A stretch of 64,000 nucleotides of DNA. It comes from Nocardia uniformis NBRC 13702. GTDB lineage: Bacteria > Actinomycetota > Actinomycetes > Mycobacteriales > Mycobacteriaceae. Shown in pieces: positions 35,404-41,962 of the stretch (position 1 is its first letter; every line of letters starts with the position of its first letter). The translations under genes and the position numbers were made by a program. The stretch spans positions 1 through 64,000 of the forward strand of contig NZ_BDCE01000028.1 in assembly GCF_001613345.1 (NCBI RefSeq), written 5' to 3'. The notes beneath the pieces are model-generated. The model saw nothing but the letters and a program-made list of their open reading frames with translations, did no database searches and had not been told where the DNA came from.

Positions 35404-36107
35404 TGTATCTCTCGCGGGTCCCACTGAACCCTGCCCGCCGCGGTAGCAGGAGGTTCCTGTCCTCACCACATGTGCTGCACGGCGCGGTGATGAAGTCCTT
35501 CCCTCCTGGGGTGTTGGACCATCCAGACGCCGAAGGCAGAGTGCTGTGGCGAATCGACAAGACCGCCAATGACATTCACCTCTACGTGGTGAGCCCCGTC
35601 GAACCGGACTTCACCCATGTCATCGAACAAGTGGGCTGGCCGACAACCGGAGCGTGGACGACCCGAAAATACGGTCAACTGCTCGACAACCTGGCAGACG
35701 GTCAACGCTGGCACTTCCGACTGACAGCCAACCCCGCCCGGAGCACGTTCATCCCGCCGGAACAGCGAATCGTCGACGACGGAGCCGGTACCAAGACACA
35801 GCGCGGAAAAGTGGCGGGGCTGAACCAGGAAGAGCAACTGGAGTGGTTGCGCCGCAAAGCGATTGGTGCCGGTTTCGCCGTTACGGCAGCCGGACCGGCT
35901 CACCAACGCGAAGACGACGTGCGCATCATCAGCCGCGAGACGCTCACGTTCGACCGAGCCGACAGGAAGGTGGTCCTGTCGGTCGCCACATTCGAGGGGG
36001 TGCTCACGATCACCGATCCCGGCCTCCTGCGCAACGCCCTGATCAACGGGATCGGCCGAGCGAAGGGCTATGGCTGCGGCCTGCTGACGTTGGCGCCGAA
36101 CCGATGA
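35403..36107 (+). CDS. casE: crRNA endoribonuclease Cas6e
   Basis: Cas6e cuts the repeat hairpin and stays on the crRNA 3' end. The 234-aa protein begins MYLSRVPLNP and has candidate catalytic histidines at His23 and His26 (SPHVLHGAV). The C-terminal glycine-rich loop GIGRAKGYGCGLLTL binds RNA. The repeat stems in all three arrays (CCCCGC/GCGGGG) are suitable substrates. Coupled to cas1 by an ATGA overlap. Confidence 0.95.
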   Translation: MYLSRVPLNPARRGSRRFLSSPHVLHGAVMKSFPPGVLDHPDAEGRVLWRIDKTANDIHLYVVSPVEPDFTHVIEQVGWPTTGAWTTRKYGQLLDNLADGQRWHFRLTANPARSTFIPPEQRIVDDGAGTKTQRGKVAGLNQEEQLEWLRRKAIGAGFAVTAAGPAHQREDDVRIISRETLTFDRADRKVVLSVATFEGVLTITDPGLLRNALINGIGRAKGYGCGLLTLAPNR

Positions 36108-37054
36108 ACGACATACCCGGTGTGCGGCCGGTCCGCATCGGCGAACTGGTACGCGCCCAAGACCGGCTGACCTTCATCTACCTCGAACGCGCTGTCGTGC
36201 ACCGCGACGCCAACGCCATTACTGCCACCGACGAACGCGGCGTCGTACACATCCCGGCAGCCACATTGGGCGCGCTGATCCTTGGACCAGGCACGCGCGT
36301 CACCCATCAGGCCATGATGCTGCTCGCCGAAAGCGGTTCCACCGCAGTGTGGGTCGGCGAACGAGGAGTGCGTTACTACGCTCACGGCCGCTCACTGGCC
36401 CGCAGTTCTCGACTGTTGGAGGCGCAGGCGGCCGCGGTCTCCAATCAGGCCACGCGACTACGCGTCGCCCGAACCATGTACGCGATGCGTTTCCCCGACG
36501 AGGACACCTCCGGCCTGACAATGCAACAACTCCGTGGCCGAGAAGGAGCCCGAGTTCGACGCATCTATCGCCAGCACGCCGAACGAACCGGAATCGACTG
36601 GCGCAGGAGAGATTACGACCCGAACAACTTCGGTGCCAGTGACCCGGTCAACCAAGCCCTATCAGCAGCCACCACCTGTCTGTACGGGATCGCCCACGCC
36701 GTGATCGTCGCGCTCGGCTGCGCGCCCGGTCTCGGGTTCGTCCACACCGGCCACGAACGGTCGTTCGTCTTCGACCTGGCCGACCTGTACAAGGCCGAAT
36801 TCGCCATTCCCGTCGCATTCGACGTCGCAGCCGAAGGCCCCGAAGACATCGGCGCCGCTGCACGACGCGCAGTCCGTGACGCCGTGCACGCCGGCGGGCT
36901 ACTCGGCCGCTGCTGCAAAGACATTCACGCCCTCCTGTTGCCAGACGAGCCGGACGCATCCGACACCTGGGACACCGACGTCGTCGAACTGTGGGACCGC
37001 GCAGGCAACGTCGCCGGCGGAATCTCCTACGACGACGAGGAAGTCCCGTGGTAG
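36104..37054 (+). CDS. cas1: Adaptation integrase Cas1 (type I-E)
   Basis: Cas1 and Cas2 integrate new spacers next to the leader. The 316-aa protein starts at ATG 36104, which overlaps the casE stop; a longer frame from 35654 is a shadow of casE. Candidate metal ligands are the Glu in RGREGARVRR, the His in GFVHTGHERSF and the Asp in DLADLYKAEF. The sequence looks intact. Confidence 0.95.
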   Translation: MNDIPGVRPVRIGELVRAQDRLTFIYLERAVVHRDANAITATDERGVVHIPAATLGALILGPGTRVTHQAMMLLAESGSTAVWVGERGVRYYAHGRSLARSSRLLEAQAAAVSNQATRLRVARTMYAMRFPDEDTSGLTMQQLRGREGARVRRIYRQHAERTGIDWRRRDYDPNNFGASDPVNQALSAATTCLYGIAHAVIVALGCAPGLGFVHTGHERSFVFDLADLYKAEFAIPVAFDVAAEGPEDIGAAARRAVRDAVHAGGLLGRCCKDIHALLLPDEPDASDTWDTDVVELWDRAGNVAGGISYDDEEVPW

Positions 37055-37428
37055 TACTCGTCCTCAGCGCCTGCCCAGCAGGTCTGCGAGGTCACCTGAC
37101 CCGCTGGCTCCTCGAAATCAGCCCAGGTGTGTTCGTCGGCGTTCTGACCGCGCGGGTCCGCGACCTCGCCTGGCAACGCGTCGTCGAACTGTCGAAAGAC
37201 GGCCGCGCCATCATGATCTACTCGACCCGTTCCGAACAGGGCCTCGCCTTCAAAGTGCACCGCCACGAATGGGAGCCTGTCGATATCGACGGCCTCCACC
37301 TCATGCGCCGCCCTCACACGGGTCGTACGAAACCCACCGGCCCGCGCGCCGGGTGGAGCAAAGTTAGTAGATACCGGAAGGCCGCGCGGCGTCGCAGTAG
37401 CACCGCCGAGCTCGACGAAAGTGAATGA
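37048..37428 (+). CDS. cas2: Adaptation protein Cas2 (type I-E)
   Basis: The 126-aa protein begins at GTG 37048 (MVVLVLSACPAGLRGHLTRW), overlapping the end of cas1 by 7 nt. It has the I-E features GVFVGVLTARVRD and SEQGLAFKVHRHEWEP. The C-terminal extension is basic and ends with the codons that also form the GAAAGTGAATGA leader motif of array 2. No terminator separates the gene from the array, so read-through into the array is possible. Confidence 0.94.
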   Translation: MVVLVLSACPAGLRGHLTRWLLEISPGVFVGVLTARVRDLAWQRVVELSKDGRAIMIYSTRSEQGLAFKVHRHEWEPVDIDGLHLMRRPHTGRTKPTGPRAGWSKVSRYRKAARRRSSTAELDESE

Positions 37429-37468
37429 GAATTGGCGCTATCGTGAGAGAACACGCTGGTCATGAAGT
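37417..37468 (+). promoter_or_regulatory. CRISPR leader of array 2
   Basis: GAAAGTGAATGA at 37417-37428 is identical to the array 1a motif and lies the same 40 nt before the first repeat. Here it comprises the last three codons and stop of cas2. GAAGT lies immediately before the first repeat. The leader is therefore confined to about 50 nt. Confidence 0.75.
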
Positions 37469-38108
37469 GTGCTCCCCGCACGCGCGGGGATGAGCCCTGG
37501 AAATCCTCCGGATGGGTCACCGAAGAAAAGTGCTCCCCGCACGCGCGGGGATGAGCCCGCCGCGACTAGGTTGTCTTGTACTTGGTTGGTGTGCTCCCCG
37601 CACGCGCGGGGATGAGCCCGCCAGATCCGCACGCCGCAAATCCCGGTCGGTGTGCTCCCCGCACGCGCGGGGATGAGCCCACCCCGACTGGATTGTCGAC
37701 ACCAGCGGAACTGTGCTCCCCGCACGCGCGGGGATGAGCCCTGCGACATCACCGGACGACTGCAGATCACGGGGTGCTCCCCGCACGCGCGGGGATGAGC
37801 CCGGCGGCGTGACCCCGCACCTCCACCTGGAAGTGTGCTCCCCGCACGCGCGGGGATGAGCCCTCCCATTCCACGTACTCGCCGTTGAAGTAGGTGTGCT
37901 CGCCGCACGCGCGCAGGGATGAGCCCGATGAGCTGCTCGCCGCGACCCTGCGCGGCTCGTGCTCCCCGCACGCGCGGGGATGAGCCCGGTCGGTTCGCGC
38001 TGTGGCTTGCCCGCCGTCGTGTCTTCCCCGCACGCGCGGGGCTGAGCTCACCTTCGACGGTCCGGACGAGGAGGGGTGGTGTTCTCCCCGCCACGCGAGG
38101 CCTGAGCC
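37469..38108 (+). CRISPR. Type I-E CRISPR array 2 (11 repeats, 10 spacers)
   Basis: The 28-nt repeat starts GTGCTCCCCGCACGCGCGGG and ends GATGAGCC, with a 61-nt period from 37469. The first seven repeats are uniform. The eighth (37896) has a two-base insertion and a C-to-G change, the ninth is normal, and the tenth (near 38021) and eleventh (38081-38108) are degenerate. This shows decay away from the leader, so the leader end is the left. Orientation follows the cas operon. Confidence 0.97.
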
Positions 38109-38137
38109 ACTGGACAACGGCTGCAGCGACCTGCGCC

Positions 38138-38335
38138 TCAACAGTTCAAAGACATTGCATTGCGCAAGCTGCGATGCTCAGCTTCGATACGAGCTTGGAT
38201 CTCGGCAACTGAACACCCTGGGCTACACCCCGGCGTTCTTGACCTTTTCAGCCATGCGGTAACCGCCGTTGGCATCCACCGGACCGAGCCTCCTGCGATC
38301 ATGCCGATCGCCAAGAATGTCAACTGACCGATCAT
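38138..38335 (-). CDS. Small protein with N-terminal hydrophobic segment, third of a three-gene overlap operon
   Basis: The 65-aa product begins MIGQLTFLAIGMIAGGSVRW, a likely membrane anchor or signal, and ends with a charged helix (VAEIQARIEAEHRSL). Its ATG overlaps the stop of the preceding gene (ATGA). No family recognised. Its stop lies 30 nt from the end of CRISPR array 2. Confidence 0.55.
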   Translation of the reverse strand: MIGQLTFLAIGMIAGGSVRWMPTAVTAWLKRSRTPGCSPGCSVAEIQARIEAEHRSLRNAMSLNC

Positions 38336-38550
38336 TTTGGCTCCCCGCCTATTTCAGGACCCTGACAGACCGGGCACATACCCACCGGACCGAGCCCATG
38401 TCTCCACTGCAGCAGAAGGTTGCGGACGTATGCGCCCATTTGGCACCGACCAGCGTCGCAGTCCCGGTGCTTCTGAAATTCCTTATGAGCGACGGAAACA
38501 TTCGTGATCGGTCGCTCAGGCATCCGACAGAAGGCTGGGTTGAGCTTCAT
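38332..38550 (-). CDS. Small Cys-containing protein, second of a three-gene overlap operon
   Basis: The 72-aa product has paired cysteines (HRDCDAGRC and MCPVC), which could bind zinc. It overlaps the genes before and after it by 4 nt each. The DCDAGRC segment resembles the C-terminal part of the 63-aa protein upstream (DCLITLCPRK). Function unknown. Confidence 0.6.
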   Translation of the reverse strand: MKLNPAFCRMPERPITNVSVAHKEFQKHRDCDAGRCQMGAYVRNLLLQWRHGLGPVGMCPVCQGPEIGGEPK

Positions 38551-38738
38551 GATCGGACCTCCACAGATGTTGCTCCAGCGGGGATCAAGCGGGCCTCTTC
38601 GACTAGCCGAGCCTTTGCTTGACGCTTACGGGGACACAGCGTGATCAGGCAGTCGATGTGATCTTGCATGACCCGGTGGGCCTCCTCGACGGTCATCACA
38701 GGCAGGGGCATGTGGTCGGTAGGCGGAAGGTTGTACAT
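38547..38738 (-). CDS. Small actinobacterial protein next to an XRE-DUF397 pair
   Basis: The 63-aa product contains MTVEEAHRVMQDHIDCLIT followed by LCPRKRQAKARLVEEARLIP. The pattern of an acidic helix, a Cys-x5-Cys spacing (DCLITLC) and a basic helix is common in small proteins divergent from XRE-DUF397 genes in Nocardia and Streptomyces. ATG 38738 has TAGGAG upstream. First gene of the overlap operon; role unknown. Confidence 0.65.
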   Translation of the reverse strand: MYNLPPTDHMPLPVMTVEEAHRVMQDHIDCLITLCPRKRQAKARLVEEARLIPAGATSVEVRS

Positions 38739-39041
38739 CGTTGCGGCTCCTAAACTTCCACGCGGTTGCGCACGGCCGGGGACGCCGATGACCGGTGTTG
38801 TCCTGGTGTTCCACGTCGGCTTGCCGATCAGAGACGACGGATGCGGCGAGCACTCCGGCCATCGGGCACACCAGCAGTAGATGCCTGGGAAAGCCGGACT
38901 GCCAGCAAATTTGGACCATCCAGACACATTCATCCGTTTCTCAAGCATGTCATCCACCCAGCGCGCACACTCACACCCAGAGGCTCGAAAGTTCAGTCCA
39001 CGAATCGATATGGGTGCCATCCAAATTCGGGAGCAGTGCTA
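38739..39041. other. Divergent promoter region
   Basis: These 303 nt separate the leftward small-gene operon from the rightward XRE gene. No gene is supported; frames that extend the XRE gene to 38766 lack a start signal. The XRE protein may bind here, but I saw no convincing operator. Confidence 0.45.
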
Positions 39042-39941
39042 ATGAGCGGCAAGAACCCGACAACGATCCCCCGACGACAGCTCGGGAGGCAGCTTCGTGA
39101 ACTACGTCAGGCTGCGGGGATATCGATCGCGGATGCCGCTCGGCTCATCGAGCGCGGGGCCGGGACCCTGCAACGGCTGGAAAAGGGTGAGAGCCCTCGG
39201 ATTCGCCTCTTGGATATCGAGGCCCTGTGTCGGCTCTACAACGCTGAAGCCAAGATGGACGCACTCAAAGCTCTCGCCACGCAGGCTGATGAGCGAAGCC
39301 GGCCGGTGGACGAGAAGGTCTGGTGGCATCGATATGAGGATCTGATTCCGAATGACTTCGAAACATACGTCAGCCTGGAGTCGGCCGCTGCGCACATCAC
39401 GATGTACCAGTCAGACCAGGTACCGGGTGTAGTCCAAACAGCCGACTACGCAAGAGAACTCGATCGACTTTACTTCAGCTCCGAGACACCGATGGAGCTG
39501 GAACAACGCATTCAGGTGAGGATGCAGCGGCAGAGCTCCATCAAGCGGAGACTCGCTCCTGTCGAGGTAGATTTGTTGATCGATGAAGCTGTGATCAGAC
39601 GACTTGTCGGGAGCCGGAAGATCATGGCCGCGCAGCTGTGGCGGCTGGCTGACACTCCGTCGAATGTCCGAGTCCGGCTCGTTCCATTTTCAGCTGGGTT
39701 CCCGCTTGGAATTGCGCCTGGACCATTTGTAATCCTGAGATTCGCAACCGATCCGATCACGGGCACCCCTATTGAGCCCACCACGGTGTACGTCGAGTCC
39801 TACGGCTCCAGGCTGTACTACGAACGCACCGATGTGGTGAGCCGATACGTGGAGATGCACGAGACGATCGGCCGGGTAGCGTTGGGCGTGGCAGATAGCA
39901 AGCATCTGCTCAGGCGGGTAGCGAAGGAGTTCGAAGCGTGA
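39042..39941 (+). CDS. XRE-family regulator with DUF5753 domain
   Basis: The 299-aa protein has an N-terminal helix-turn-helix (LGRQLRELRQAAGISIADAA then RLIERGAGTLQRLEKGE, residues about 12-55). A DUF5753 ligand- or partner-binding domain follows, with YQSDQVPGVVQTADYARELD and a late FATDPITGTPIEPTTVYVE. Such proteins pair with a downstream DUF397 protein, as here with a 4-nt overlap. Some pairs behave like regulator/antagonist or toxin-antitoxin-like couples. Start ATG 39042. Confidence 0.9.
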   Translation: MSGKNPTTIPRRQLGRQLRELRQAAGISIADAARLIERGAGTLQRLEKGESPRIRLLDIEALCRLYNAEAKMDALKALATQADERSRPVDEKVWWHRYEDLIPNDFETYVSLESAAAHITMYQSDQVPGVVQTADYARELDRLYFSSETPMELEQRIQVRMQRQSSIKRRLAPVEVDLLIDEAVIRRLVGSRKIMAAQLWRLADTPSNVRVRLVPFSAGFPLGIAPGPFVILRFATDPITGTPIEPTTVYVESYGSRLYYERTDVVSRYVEMHETIGRVALGVADSKHLLRRVAKEFEA

Positions 39942-40144
39942 ACATTGATCTGTCGGGTGCACGCTGGTTCAAGAGCAGCCGCAGCGGAGGGGGTGAGGCG
40001 TGTGTCGAGGCGGCACACCTGACTGGCGGCATGATCGGAGTGCGGGACTCGAAGGACCCTAGCGGTCCGGCGCTCGTGTTCGGGCCCGCCGAATGGGACC
40101 ACTTCGTTGCCGTACTGCAGTCTGGAGAGTTCAACTGCCCCTAG
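39938..40144 (+). CDS. DUF397 protein
   Basis: The 68-aa protein has the DUF397 pattern: ARWFKSSRSGGGEACVEAA, VRDSKDPSGPALVF and EWDHFVAVLQSGEF. It is translationally coupled to the XRE-DUF5753 gene (GTGA). DUF397 proteins are presumed partners of the XRE protein. Convergent with the methyltransferase gene. Confidence 0.9.
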   Translation: MNIDLSGARWFKSSRSGGGEACVEAAHLTGGMIGVRDSKDPSGPALVFGPAEWDHFVAVLQSGEFNCP

Positions 40145-40180
40145 GTGATACGCCAACACAAGCGTTTAGTGGTCGACGGC

Positions 40181-40828
40181 TTACCCTTTGCTCGGCTCTG
40201 CGGCAAACACATGAAACGCGCGGTCGCTCGTGCCCACTCGACGGTGATCGACGACCACCAAACCCGCTGCCACGATCGCGGTAACGACCTCATCGAGAGG
40301 TCGCAGCCGCAGTCCGGCGCTGAATGGCAAGGTTGCCATGAAGTCTGGATCACCGAGGCCCACCACCAACCGTCCCGACGGCCGCAATACCCGCGCCAGC
40401 TCGTCAATTGACGGTCGCAAATCCTCATCCGGGACGTAGTAGAGCGTGTTCACGGTCATCGCCCTATCAAGGCTGTTGCCCGGCAGTGGGATTCGATCCA
40501 TCGGAGCTTGGGTCAAATGGAGGCGACGTTCGGCTATCTCGCGTCGAAACCGACGGCGCGCGTCGGACATCGCCTGTGTCGAGATATCGATGCCATGGGT
40601 GGCGCCTTGCGGTCCAACCTTATCGATGAGTTGCCGAAGACCTAATCCGCCTCCGAAACCGATATCCGCCACTGCGGTACCGGATTCGACTCCGAGCGCT
40701 TCCACCGAGCCTGTCACCGGGCCGCGGTTCGCACGATCGAGCAGTCGTCCGACTAATGACCCGGCGACACCGGTCGGGTGCCCCAACTGGTGAGCGAATC
40801 GACGCATTATTGGATCCAAGACCGACAC
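40181..40828 (-). CDS. Class I SAM-dependent methyltransferase
   Basis: Motif I is AVADIGFGGGLGLRQLI (residues about 52-68), the acidic end of strand 2 is HGIDIS, and post-motifs DRAMTVNTLYYVPD and ELARVLRPSGRLVVG follow in the normal methyltransferase order of this 215-aa protein. The methyl acceptor is unknown. GTG 40828 or ATG 40807 may be used; neither has a clear ribosome binding site. It is convergent with the DUF397 gene. Confidence 0.85.
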   Translation of the reverse strand: MSVLDPIMRRFAHQLGHPTGVAGSLVGRLLDRANRGPVTGSVEALGVESGTAVADIGFGGGLGLRQLIDKVGPQGATHGIDISTQAMSDARRRFRREIAERRLHLTQAPMDRIPLPGNSLDRAMTVNTLYYVPDEDLRPSIDELARVLRPSGRLVVGLGDPDFMATLPFSAGLRLRPLDEVVTAIVAAGLVVVDHRRVGTSDRAFHVFAAEPSKG

Positions 40829-41169
40829 ACGGCCAGTCTTTCACGGTCAGCGGTGAACAGCTGGTGGCAGCACCTCGACAGGAAGATCTGGTTGCGCACG
40901 GTGGCAGCCGCGCTTGCCACCAAAGATTGCAAACTTGCAGCTACCTTCGATTGTGGACTGGGGCGTGGAAACCAGCTCGCCGTTCCTTTGGATAGTCGAA
41001 GTGATTCAAGGATTGACACTATGTCCGACCTGCCAGCTGGTGAACTTACCGGGCGCGATGTTCTGCTGAGAATCTATGCCCGCGGAGTCGAACGTCGTCA
41101 CGGTTGAGCAATGAGCTAGTTTCGGACTGGGGTGCTGTTCGAGCCAGGCGGGGCGAGAAGGAGACGACA
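40829..41169. other. Intergenic region upstream of the T7SS cargo operon
   Basis: No full gene is supported in 341 nt. A TTGACA at about 41013 is followed by a 28-codon frame (ATG 41021, ending ARGVERRHG), which is too short to call. A GAAGGAG ribosome binding site for the next gene lies at the right end. Confidence 0.45.
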
Positions 41170-41487
41170 GTGTCAGATGATCCGTATGCCGGGCTCCCGG
41201 CGGAGTTCGCCGAGGCCATGAGACAGGCGGAGAGCGAAGAGAGTTCCCCACTACATCCCGAAAGCGAAAGCACCACAGTCGATCCGACTGCCAGACAAGT
41301 TCACGATGCCGCCGTGACGTACGAAGACTGGCAGGCCGAACAGAACTGGAGCATCATCGATCCTCCTCGATGGGCCGAGAACGCGCCACCTGATTCGGAT
41401 GCGAAGCCGGAATACAACGCCGCGATCGAATACGAGGACTGGCAGGACGAGCGCACCCGCGGAAGCATCTCCGCTCCCCCGTGGTGA
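41170..41487 (+). CDS. Small acidic protein with two YEDWQ repeats, T7SS-associated
   Basis: The 105-aa acidic product contains two copies of a motif, AAVTYEDWQAEQ then PPRW, and AAIEYEDWQDER then PPW. No family is recognised. GTG 41170 is supported by GAAGGAG 7 nt upstream; earlier frame starts are not. It precedes the EspC-like gene by 151 nt on the same strand and may belong to the secretion cargo set, possibly as a chaperone. Confidence 0.6.
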   Translation: MSDDPYAGLPAEFAEAMRQAESEESSPLHPESESTTVDPTARQVHDAAVTYEDWQAEQNWSIIDPPRWAENAPPDSDAKPEYNAAIEYEDWQDERTRGSISAPPW

Positions 41488-41638
41488 CGGTTCACCGAGA
41501 CGATGCCGCGATCGGGCACGACGGGGGTGCAGCTGCGTCACCCTCGGACTCGGACGCCAGACTCGCGGGAATTTGTCGTAGGATCGACGACCAAAGATCA
41601 ACTGGTGAAGAACGCGCACTTTTTCAAGGGGGAGCGCC

Positions 41639-41962
41639 ATGTTGGTGCAGGCTGATATCGACCAACTCCGGGCATTGGCCACGACACTCGACGGAATCAA
41701 GACCGCGATCGATGGAATCGATGTGCGCTCGTCAGCCGTGCCCGTCGGTGCCGCGTTGCCCGGAACGGTGTTCGGGGACACGTGCGATCTGGCCACCGAG
41801 AACATCGAGCATGGCTGGTATCGCGTGGCGGAGCGGATCGGGCGGGTCGGGACCACGATCGCGCAAGCCGCCAACTCCTACAACACGGCCGAGAAAGTCA
41901 GCGAGGGTGAGTTCGTGGACCTGATGGCGGGCTTCGACTTCCGGGCCGCGGATAACGGCTGA
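41639..41962 (+). CDS. EspC-like type VII secretion protein, module 1
   Basis: The 107-aa helical protein resembles the EspC/DUF2580 group of ESX-associated proteins. It has VQADIDQLRALATTLDGI at the N-terminus, DLATENIEHGW in the middle, and a YxxxE secretion-type motif (YNTAE) near residue 81. A GGGGGAG ribosome binding site precedes ATG 41639. Its stop overlaps the start of the large WXG-type gene (TGATG). I infer that the two form a co-secreted heterodimer. Confidence 0.8.
   Translation: MLVQADIDQLRALATTLDGIKTAIDGIDVRSSAVPVGAALPGTVFGDTCDLATENIEHGWYRVAERIGRVGTTIAQAANSYNTAEKVSEGEFVDLMAGFDFRAADNG

Noticed and set aside
35654..36103. Long N-terminal extension of cas1 to 35654
   Set aside because: It overlaps casE in another frame, has no family similarity, and the ATG at 36104 sits in an ATGA overlap with casE and gives the normal Cas1 length.
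41021..41107. 28-codon frame after a TTGACA near 41013
   Set aside because: Too short and without a ribosome binding site or homology; the hexamer may equally be a promoter element.
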